The position numbers and the translations under genes were made by a program. Positions 11,878-21,206 of a stretch of DNA of 64,000 nucleotides are shown piece after piece. Each line of letters begins with the position of its first letter. Position 1 is the first letter of the stretch. The notes below the pieces were generated by a model that searched no databases, was not told where the DNA came from, and saw nothing but the letters and a program-made list of their open reading frames with translations. Origin of the DNA: Dactylonectria macrodidyma. Its lineage: Eukaryota; Ascomycota; Sordariomycetes; Hypocreales; Nectriaceae. Location: the NCBI GenBank assembly GCA_020744425.1, contig JAGMUV010000005.1, positions 1,860,001-1,924,000 of the forward strand. The letters are read 5' to 3'.

Positions 11878-12850
11878 ATAAGGCCACCTAGTGACAAGGA
11901 GGCGACGACGATATAGTACGTAGTGGGAAACAGTGTGGCGGCTCTGGGATCAACGAAGCCGCAGGGGGGGGCTCATTCGATCTGCCGGCGGGAAGCCGTG
12001 GGGATCATCAAAATGTAACCCGCCATGACGAGTGGAAGGACGAGGCGTGAGGCGTCGTCGACATTTCGTTGAGGGGCGGACAAGCAGAGAGACGGGGGCG
12101 ACAAGCATTGTTCTCGTATTTCACGATTGCAGGGACGAAAACGGGACGATGAAACGCTGCGAGTCTGGCAAGCCGCGAAACCGAGAATCCCTGCCTCAGG
12201 TGCCCTCTTTTTAGTCCATGTCTGCTGCTGGCCACTCAAAGAATTCTCCAAACGCCCAGCCAGGCTTTCCTAGTTACCTAGTTTACATGAGATGAAATAC
12301 TAAAGTTGAGTTTTTCCATCCTGACTAACAAATTAGACATTGTTGTAAATCAATCCTCCAGGTCGAATTCTCATCGGTGCGGCTCGTGTCACCCCCCTTC
12401 CTCACTAGAAATGGCCCTAGTGCGCTTCAGTCACACGTTGCCCCCTAAACACTGCCCTGAGAAAAGGCCAAGACCCCCCAATTGGCCCCTTGGGTTCTAA
12501 GCGACACCATACGAATTGTTAGCAGGATAGCTCTGGTTTTGCCGCTGCAAAAATGGGAGAAGCACCTGTAAATAGCAGGAGAGCGGCCGCCCAAATAGCT
12601 GGACTAGGCCTGTTCTAGCCCGACGACTCACGCCGAATTCTTGCTGCGCATCAGCACGTCTCGTATAGCAGATATTGAGGCAAAAGAATGGCTCGTTGAT
12701 TACAAAGTGATGCCTAGGATGTTTCCTTATTAGATGGTTATTTCGTTAATCTCGCGACTGCAACCCTCATTTCCCATCTTCACATCTTCGCTTCGCCAAT
12801 ACCTTCACCCGACACCCAGCTTTAGCAGGGCATTCAACAGTTCGCCTACC

Positions 12851-13974
12851 ATGACCGGCTTCCAAGCCGCATCCTGGAGAAGCCGTGTCTCCGGGGCACT
12901 CAATATCGCGGCGGTCCTTGGTGGCGTCGTTTCCACGGTGTTGGCGCTTGTTGTCCTCATATCAGGTACGCGCAGCAACGGTGACCAACTACTTTTGAGG
13001 GACCTGGCATTTGTCTCTGTAAGTGCTCCTTCCCATTGCAGTGCGGCCCGCGCTTCGATAAGTCGATGCCATGATCCCACCGTTGTTGTTGTTCCATGTG
13101 CTAACTTACCGCTCCCCTGTAGTTTGATGGAATCGTCGCCAACAACGACACCTCTGAGTTTCTAGTCCACCTACACTGGTTCGTGAACTCGTTTGCGTGG
13201 GAATACCCGACGGCTCCCGAGGGCGTACCAAAAGTCGGCTTTGCTTCCAGAGGCCTTCACCTCTCCCACAATATCCGTCACGACCTCGACAAGATCGCAG
13301 CCGATCTCGGGCTTCCCAAGGAAAGCTACGACTGCCCCGGCTATGGCGACTACGCAACGCACTGTAAAAGCGTCTTCTTCGAGGCCTGGCGGTCGTATGC
13401 CTTCCATGGCGGCATCCCCATGATCGGCTGGCTCACCTGGGTCATGATCTTCTCCGCCATTGTGCTCGGTACCTTGACTCTTGCTCAGGAGTGGATGATC
13501 CGGAAGCGGCCCTACTGGATGCGATGCAAGTGCATCTTCGGAAAGCGCTTCTGCCCGTGTCCGACCGGCACCAAGGAGGAGATCGAGCAGCTGGACGACC
13601 ATGCGTGGGACAAGGTCCGGTTGGCGTACTGGGGCCTGGGGGCAGCATATTTTGCACTCCCCGCTGTCCAAAGCACATTCATCTCGTTCTTTCTTATACG
13701 GTACATCAGCCACGCGGAAGAGCGACTGCCGCAGGGCGTCACCATGAACCTGAGGAGGAACACAAAGGTCGAAATGATTCTTTGGGCTGCCTTCATGGTA
13801 AGCGTAGCCAGCGTGCTGTGCATTTTCATCAAATGGTGCCTGAGCAGACGGCCCAAGGGCTGGATGAATGAGCAGACGCTCGGCCAGCTAGAGCAGTCGG
13901 CAGGAGATGAACCAGATGGGACGCTTCCTGGTGCAAGGAGGCGGGTCGGCGGGAACTCAAGGTATTCGGATTAA
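12851..13974 (+). CDS. four-TM membrane protein, function unknown
   Basis: Two exons, 12851-13020 and 13123-13974, join in phase (donor GTAAGT, acceptor TAG) to give about 340 residues. Four hydrophobic segments are visible: AALNIAAVLGG...LVVLISG near residues 20-42, IPMIGWLTWVMIFSAIVLGTL mid-protein, LGAAYFALPAVQSTFISFFLI, and MILWAAFMVSVASVLCIFIKW. A long loop between TM1 and TM2 holds two cysteines (DCPGYGDYATHC). The loop between TM2 and TM3 has a Cys-rich patch (CKCIFGKRFCPC). The tail is polar. The layout recalls four-TM fungal cortical proteins such as SUR7/PalI types, but no signature motif proves it. Start 12851 (MTGFQAASW) is chosen because TM1 follows directly; the frame is open to an earlier ATG at 12734. 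Confidence 0.75.
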
Positions 13975-14529
13975 CGTTTGAATAAAGTTTACAGAGCATG
14001 GAGGTACTCGACATAGTAATCTCATAGAAGACATGGGAAGTTCGGATATATACGCTATAATTCATGACATTCATGTTTCATTTGGCATCTGGCACTCGAT
14101 AACAGGTCGCTCATTCATCAACCATCGCTGTTTCTAACGTATCAATCCATACTACACCGAGTCCAACACGCCAACTTGCCGTATATAGCCATGATACAGT
14201 AATTTAGAGTAATTTAGACCGGAGAGGTCAATAACCTTGATATTTCTCAATTCTAACCTCACGTCTTAACTCGCTACCGTCATCCTTCTCATCGTTTGAC
14301 CGAATGGACTCCTCGATATTTGTCATGCACCCCGCAAAGTAGAGGCCCACACGACTCATATCTGTGAGTAGTTTGCGCTTAGTCGATGGTGAAGCGGGGG
14401 AACCGGCTGCATATCTATGCATGATCCCGGACCGGCAACGAACCGGCGCCGTCTCAATGTCTCTTTTAATGCGGCCATACCCCCGCGCCCGGGGACGTTT
14501 CAGAGACATCAACCCAAACACAGTCCAAT
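13975..14529. other. intergenic spacer
   Basis: The spacer separates two plus-strand genes. It holds the 3' end of the four-TM gene (AATAAA-like ATAAAG near 13981) and the promoter and leader of the aldolase-family gene. No coding frame with a recognisable motif is present. Confidence 0.5.
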
Positions 14530-15605
14530 ATGTTCTCTTCGATAACTCTAAGAGCAGCTTCGCTGCGGCGGCTCGCGACATGCCAGGCCGTCCGTTCTGT
14601 CAGCCATGCCAACTCTCAATCACGCCTCATCGTCCCGCCTCTTCAAGCTTCACAACGTCTTGTGAACCAGTCCAAGCCCATCAAGCAGTCAGCTTCGTTC
14701 GCCACCAGCGCCGAGGCCGTTGCGCCGGCACCGGAGCCGATCACCGAAGAGAACCAAAACTTCGCTGCCGTTGCCACCGGTGGTATTCCGTACCCAGGTA
14801 TCCCCAAGATTGAGGACCCATACGCAAAACGACAATGGCAGCTCGAGCATATGGCTGGCGCCTTTCGTGTGTTTGCGAGGATGGGCTTCACCGAGGGCGC
14901 TGCGGGACACATCAGCGTTCGTGATACGGTCGACCCCAACACGTTCTGGATCAACCCAATGGGCAGGCATTTTGCCATGATGAGGGCCTGCGACATGGTT
15001 CATATTGACGAGGACGGCCAGGTCATCGGCGGCAACCGCGCCGCCGTCAACGCCGCCGGCTTCATGATCCATTCGGCCATCCACAAGGCCCGGCCCGACG
15101 TCCACGCGGCCTGCCACGCGCATTCCAAGTTCGGCAAGGCCTGGTCAACGTTCGGCAAGCCCCTGGACATTATCAACCAGGACGCCTGCATGTTCTGGAA
15201 CAACCAGAGCGTGTACTCGAGTTTCGGCGGCGTCGTCCTGGCCGCCGAGGAAGGTGAGAACATCGCCAAAGCCCTCGGTCCCGTGAACCGCACCGTCGTC
15301 CTACAGAACCACGGACTGCTCACTGCCGGCGGCACTGTCGACGAGGCGGCCTATCTGTTCTCTTTGATGGAGCGGTCGTGTGAGGTGCAGCTCCTGGTGG
15401 AACAAGCTGGGTTGGAGAAGGTGGCCATCGGCGAGGAGGAAGCCAAGTTCACATACGAAGTCAATGCTGACCCGGTATGTTACCCTGGTGCGACGATTCC
15501 CACAGCAATACTGATTCGTTATAGGAAACACTTTATACCGAGTTCCAGCCTGATTTGGAGTACGAGATTTGGAAGTCAAATGGCGAGCTTACGAACGGTC
15601 TATAG
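14530..15605 (+). CDS. class II aldolase/adducin family protein, probably mitochondrial
   Basis: Two exons, 14530-15474 and 15525-15605, join between codons (donor GTATGT, acceptor TAG) to give 341 residues. The catalytic-type fold of class II aldolases (fuculose-phosphate aldolase relatives) is clear from about residue 105. The zinc-binding pair lies in HAACHAHSKFGKAW (H196, H198) and a third histidine in VLQNHGLLTAGG (H261). Members act on sugar phosphates or, in fungi, on unknown substrates. Residues 1 to about 58 lack acidic residues and are rich in Arg, Ser and Ala, as in a mitochondrial presequence (inference). The last exon supplies a 26-residue tail ending in KSNGELTNGL. The next gene on the opposite strand is a broken amine oxidase gene. 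Confidence 0.88.
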
Positions 15606-15943
15606 AGAACTGGGGGCAATCCAATACCCAGGGGAGTTCATTCATTATAGCTATAATGCAAGCGTGCAGGCAGATGCTGTCTTCTTCTTCAATAATTTGT
15701 GCTCCTAGTGATATACAATACATACGGTAGGGGTTGCTGACTCCATCATCTCGAAGCATAGGGTAGGTCCTCAAGGCAACATGTGCATCATTTGGTGATT
15801 GACTCTTCGAATAAACTATTCATGTCGCGGAATTAGTATCAAGGTGGGATTCATAAACAAAAGAGAGGCCAGAAATGACATGAACCACAAAGGACAAGCT
15901 TCAACGCCACATTCTTCAACCTTTTACAAGACAGACAAGCCTC
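15606..15943. other. short convergent spacer
   Basis: The 3' ends of the aldolase-family gene and the amine oxidase pseudogene face each other here. The spacer probably holds only untranslated tails. I see no other feature. Confidence 0.6.
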
Positions 15944-17442
15944 TTACAACCTAGGAACGGTGAGCTCATCTGCTACCGGCCACAACGCACCGAGAACCTC
16001 ATCGGCCCCTCTACTTCCTGACGCCAGCGCACCATCGATGTGACCCCTCCAGACTCGGCTGGTCTCGGAGCCCACGAAATGGAGCTTGTTCTCGATCGCC
16101 CACTGGTCTTGTTCCAGGTCGCTCAGGTAGCGAGTGGGAAGAGCAGGGCAGGGGACGTGTCGGATCCAATTTTCAGGCTCGACACTCGACCATATAATGT
16201 TCAAGGGATCTGGGAAGGGGTTGTCATCGCTGAAGAGGTCGCTGATATGGGCTAATAGAGTCTCATCACGCTTGTCTTCGAACATGTCCCATAAGTGGCG
16301 GCTGGTGTTACTTGCAACAATGCAAGTCAACAAGGATAAGCCATCGGCATCATAGGATGAGTCTCGAGTCTCCCAGACAGGGCCATCGACGCTCTGAGCG
16401 AAGCCATTGAGACCCTGCTTACGCCACCAGGGCTTCTCGTAGGCTACGACGACCTCGGTGTAGAACCCAGGCTGCTCGAATTCCTGCATCCACTGCTTGT
16501 GCTCGGCGAGTGCAGGGCTGAATTCGATGTTGCGGTACGAGGCGGTTGGGATGGCAGGGGCAACACGAGAGCACTAGAATACGTTGCCCGCAATAGTCGT
16601 CAAGACAACTTTGTTGCTGGAGGTCTGGTCGATCCATTTAACGGCTTGGGACAGGATGACGGAGCCGGGCGCAAGCCGCTCGGCCAAGGCGTCGCAGAGT
16701 GCCGGGCCGCCGGCACGGAAGCGTAGACGGCGACCAGCACGGGCAGGGTGGCCGATTGTGTTGAGGAAGCCGCCGGCCGACTTGCAGACGAGGAGGAAGT
16801 ACAGGGCGGGGACGTCGCCCGCGTCGAGGCCGAAGATGCCGGCCGTCCAGCCATCGGCGAGCTTCTGGATGACGGGGGTGGCTCCCTGTGAGACGACCAG
16901 CTCGCGGACGCTCATGGAGCCGAAGGTGGAGAGCCAGAGGGTCGGGTTGTTGAGGTCAACCCGCTGCGAGAGGCCTTCCAAGTTGTCGCGGACGCGGGAG
17001 TAGGATCGGCGGTCATCATCGGAGAACCAAAACCCGTCAAAGAGGAATTAGATTTTTTTTTTATGCATTAAATTGAAGCTGCCAGGATGGCTGCCGGCGT
17101 AGCACTTACATTCGGAACGCTGCCATGCTCATAGGCGCCAGCGCCCTAGATGATGCTCTTCCCAGCCTTGAGTTTCTCCTCCACGACATCGACATCAAGG
17201 CTGCGGGCCAGATTCCAGGCACGGGGATGATGCAGGTCGTCGATCCAGGCGCCGCTGGCCATACAGTCGCCGAGTCGGTCGCGGGCGTCGAGGACGAGGC
17301 ATGAGACGCCGGCCCGCTGAAGCTCGAGCGCCGCGTTGAGCCCGCCGAGGCCGGCGCCGACGACGATGACTTCGGCCGAGACCTGTGCCGGCCCGGAGGC
17401 GAAACTCCGGCTTCGGTGGGATGTGTCGAAGAGGGTCGCCAT
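15944..17442 (-). pseudogene. flavin-containing amine oxidase (MAO-like), disrupted
   Basis: The frame starts at 17442 with a short leader and a Rossmann FAD-binding motif (VIVVGAGLGGLNAALELQRAG). The C-terminal part ends with the family hallmark HFVGSETSRVWRGHIDGAL. In between are four lesions. There is an in-frame TAG at 17148-17146, and a second TAG at 16576-16574 within one otherwise continuous frame. After DRLGD about 15 residues of the conserved GGR-T loop are missing before AWIDD. The intron starting at 17109 (GTAAGT) has no AG acceptor in the ~50 bases before the next coding stretch (DGFWFSDDDRR, near 17040), where a T/A tract and a TAA precede the exon. Functional relatives are about 450-500 residues and oxidise amines with FAD. 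The decay looks recent because most of the protein is intact. Confidence 0.85.
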
Positions 17443-18632
17443 TTTATGGGTTGCTCGGGGAGCCGATTGAGCGTCGCCTGCTTGTGACGGCTGTCGTCCT
17501 ATTGGAATTGCAATGTGTCTTTGTTAGATGATTCTTAAATAGTTGTTGACGGCTTCAACTCGTGATGGGTGTTGTGGAGACAAACCAGCACCGAGGGCGG
17601 AGGACCGAGAACTGGAAACGAAACAGCAACAAGAACCCAGTGTCAAGGTGTGAGTGAGGTGCTTCTACCATCGTATTATCCTCTTGGCATCAGAAAGAAA
17701 GTCCGCAGTTTCGTCATCCATGCCACGGGCTGATGACCAATTCGAATCCGTCAACCGGTTCTGCTTCCCCAACGATGCATGCTGTCTCTCTTCGCCAGCG
17801 ACTATTTTAGCTTCCCGAATGTATCTTTTACCTAATTTAATCCTTATGTCACTGCACCTACATGACTATCGTCACTATTTGTCGCGGTTCTAACTGCCAG
17901 AGAGCATGATGGTGCTCCACTCCGCTCCGGCCCGTGGTGATGAAGCCATCCATTCGTTAATATGCCATCCCCAACTCCACCTTGTTCACCGTCGGTTTCC
18001 TAACTTCGCATCACGGTCAAGCGAGACTGCGGAAACTCAGGCAAGGGGCGGCAGGAAAACACCACACGCCATAGAGCATCACCATACTTCGCACCTTTAG
18101 TTTTAATTTAGTAAATTTAAAATAAAATAATAAGTTAAATCTATATTTAGTTCACCTTCTAGTATTTTTTATATATATTTTATATTTTGATTTAGTAATA
18201 ATTTAGCTACTATGATTTGCTTATTTTATATAGCGATCATTGATGTGTGCGGCGTTTTCCTTCACTCGGAGGTCTGGGACTTGATCGTCCGCCGAGATCC
18301 CCGAGCTTTCCCCGCGATTCCCTAAGATCCGTACGTAGGAAACCCCACAATGTTGCCGTGTCTCTCATTATTGTACTTCTAAGAATCACTCACCCACTGT
18401 CTCTAGATCTCATCTAAGGGCGATCTATCCATTTTATCGAATAACAATTCACCCCGCAATACATCAGCTTAAAACCACATCCTCCCGCTGCTTCCGATGA
18501 GCCCCGATACGGTACCAGTTCAGCACCTGATGTCGAATGGCAAATGTGAGGAGATCACTCCTCTGATATCAGAATTTGACTCCTTTCTCGTCAAAAATGT
18601 CTTCTTTAGTTTAAAGCCCAAGATTGCAACAT
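17443..18632. other. intergenic with AT-rich island
   Basis: The stretch holds the upstream region of the amine oxidase pseudogene and the 3' flank of the minus-strand S9 peptidase gene. Its only distinctive content is the AT-rich island at 18097-18233, listed separately. No coding frame is supported. Confidence 0.5.
18097..18233. other. AT-rich island
   Basis: About 137 bases are almost entirely A and T with sharp edges against GC-rich flanks. TTTAG and ATTTAG recur within it. Such islands in ascomycetes are commonly remnants of transposons mutated by repeat-induced point mutation, but no element body or target duplication can be recognised here. Confidence 0.6.
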
Positions 18633-20683
18633 TCACAGAAGTGTCTTTTGCCACCACTTCTCCTCCTCCTCCAGCCACAGCCTCACATTCTTAGGTTGCG
18701 AAAACCCATGGCCTTCCTCTGGCGCAACAATTATTTTCACATCGCCGCCCCTTGCATTAATCGCGTCTGCAATTTGCTGGGCTTGATCAATTGGTGTCAC
18801 CATGTCCTTCGCGCCATGCAGAAGCAACAGTGGTGACTCAATCTTGTCCACGTGGTACAGAGGGCTCCTTTCACGGCAGATCCTTTCCTTGTCTTCCTTA
18901 CTGGAACCTGGCGGCAATAGCAAATGATCCATGTAGTCTGACTCCAGCTTGTGCGTAGACTCGTCTAATCTCTTGAGATCGCTGATACCGGAGAGACAAA
19001 CGCCCGCTGCAAACGTTTTTGGATGGCGCGTCAAGGTACGGAGTGTGTTGTATCCGCCTGCACTGACGCCAGTGATCCCTACGCCGCCGGATCTCACTGT
19101 CTTCTTTGCTATGAGATCTTTGGCAAATTCTGCGGCGTCGTCCGAATCCAGTTGTCCCCAGGTGCCAAAGAGAGCTTCGCGGTACTTGCGTCCATGTCCG
19201 CTTGAGCCGCCGTGGTTGAGAGCCAGGACAGCATATCCTCTTGATGTGAAGTATTGAGTTCGGAGTTTGAGTCCTGGTCCTGTATAAGAGGTTGGGCCTC
19301 CATGAACCACCATTATCAGAGGCGGCAATTCACCGGTCGGGGCCACAAAGTTGGGATTGTGTGGCAGCCATAAGAAACCATGAATATCTCGACCTGGAGA
19401 TTCTGCAGAAGTAATAACCAACGACTCTGGGATAGAGTAAAGTGACTCTGGAAGTTTTTCTTCTGTCGACTTTCGTATGGTAGTGATGGTGAAGTCATCC
19501 CCGACTTGAATTCGATATAATGCTTGAGGATTGGTTGTCCCACCTCCAATGACGAGAAACGAGGAGTCGTCCAGGCGAGCGACCGAATCCAGCATGATCT
19601 CGGACAGAATTGATTCCTTCTCAATAAATCTTGAGGATCCTGTTTCCAGGTCGACAATGGCCAGCTGGGAAACACCAGATGTGACCGGGCAGACCACAAG
19701 ATGTCGTCCAGATAATGGAGCATATGTGTGGCTGGAAGACATCAGTTGGTGTTTTACTAAGCACTGGCAAATTCACTCACCTCCCTTGAAACCATCGAAT
19801 CTCTCCAATTTCAGACTGGTTCAAGTCAAGCTGGATCTCAACGGGGATATCCTGGCCTGGCGCGATCCGGAACAAACGACGATACCCTTGGGGCTCTTTG
19901 CCAAAGTACAGAGACCCATCGGGACCCCATCGAGGTTCAGCAACACCTTCGAGATTTTTGCCGGCAATGAGCCGGACATCTGAGATAGATCCGTTGCCAG
20001 ACCAGGTTGCCGAATACAATTTCGCAGCATCGAAAGGGAGGTTGGGGTGGTTCCATTCCAGCCAAATCAGTTTAGTTCCATCAGGGCTGAAATACGGAGT
20101 GTAATAGAAGTCCGCGCTGTCAAGGATTCTTTTGACCTCCCCTGTTTCAATGTTGATGGCCACAATGTAATTCCTGATTTGTCTAGGGGTGTCGTGCTCA
20201 TGATCCTCTTCGTTGGCCAGCACCCATGGTTCCACTGGATGGGCGTCAAAGTCGGAATATCTTAAGCCAGGTGAGCCTGTGAGGGCAGAGACGTTTCTGG
20301 TGTCTGGATTCAAGATGTGGACAGTGTTGTCCTTGTTGGAGAAGACAATCCGATCGTCAGGCAGGACAGCATAGGGTGAGCCGCCATATTCGTAGACTGA
20401 GTTCTTAGCACTATACTCAGCGGGCAGGACATCTTTCAGCCTATCCCGAGCGATTTCAATGATTGAGATACCACCAGCTTCTCGGCTCTCGGTGTAAAAG
20501 GCCCGCTTAGATTTGGACTGAACCCGGTCAGCAATGCTGGTCAGCGTCCAAGACGAGGCTCTTGGTGAAGGGAGTCCGTACACTGGTGCGGGGTGAAGAG
20601 AGCTTCCAGCTTTTGGAAACAACGGAGTCAACAGAGATGGGTGACTCCCATGAGCCATAAGGAGCGGTCTTTTTGAGTGTCAT
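18633..20683 (-). CDS. prolyl oligopeptidase family (S9) serine peptidase
   Basis: Three exons, 20683-20582, 20517-19781 and 19731-18633, join in phase to give about 645 residues. The N-terminal part is a WD40-like beta-propeller (FSPDGTKLIWLEW is one blade). The C-terminal alpha/beta-hydrolase domain carries HGGP (oxyanion region), the nucleophile elbow GVSAGG (S503), an aspartate in HGAKDMVTP (D589) and a histidine in EEGHGFS (H621). The order matches dipeptidyl/acylaminoacyl peptidases. The first exon (MTLKKTAPYGSWESPIS) is needed because the family begins with such an APYGxWxSP motif; it is linked by a 64-nt intron (GTACGG donor, CTGAC branch sites, TTCAG acceptor). No signal peptide is seen, so it is probably cytosolic. 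It is divergent from a TAP-like hydrolase gene 523 bp away. Confidence 0.9.
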
Positions 20684-21206
20684 GATTGCAGCAGCTTTAA
20701 AAGCGTTGGCGATGGTAGAGAGGAGTTGGACGTCAAGAGGTGCGTAGGAGATTCCGGATTACTGCCTGACCAAGCGGCCTCCCTCTCGACAGTGTGAATA
20801 AAGGGTTCGAATCGCGTGACGTCAGTATCCGGTCGCTCGCCTTTCTCCATCCCTAATATTAGAAACACTTGATTCAGTTATCATTGCCATTCATTACCAA
20901 TGAATCCAGGTCGAATTGAAGGCTATTAATTACAGTTATCTCAGGAAAACTACAATGGGTGGTGTGCATATTCTCGTGTTTGTCTCGCCGTTGCACTGTG
21001 CCTGTTTGGGCTCGGCGGGAGATCAATCCCACTATAGGTAGCTTCCAGGGGACTTACAGGGGGCACATTAGCGCTGCCGAGATGCCGCCATTGATCCCCT
21101 CGCTGATGCATCACTCCATCTGTCAACTTAGTTCATCATTCCCTCATCATTGAGAATTTTCTATCAAACAAGACTTTTCTTGCGCTTACGTATCATCTAT
21201 TAGGGC
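20684..21206. promoter_or_regulatory. divergent promoter region between two peptidase genes
   Basis: This 523-bp interval separates the starts of the minus-strand S9 peptidase gene and the plus-strand TAP-like hydrolase gene, so it must contain both promoters. No TATA box or symmetrical operator stands out. Confidence 0.5.

Larger units (their letters stand above)
10409..12850. other. intergenic with MITE-like element and tandem repeat
   Basis: This is gene-free DNA between the secreted-protein promoter and a four-TM gene. Short frames on both strands carry no motif. It contains a 9-bp tandem repeat at 11531-11563 and an inverted-repeat element at 11719-11877, each listed separately. The last few hundred bases are the promoter and leader of the gene that starts at 12851. 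Confidence 0.5.

Noticed and set aside
20790..20830. GGTTCGAATC, resembling a tRNA B box
   Set aside because: The flanking bases do not form a T stem and no A box or acceptor stem is present.
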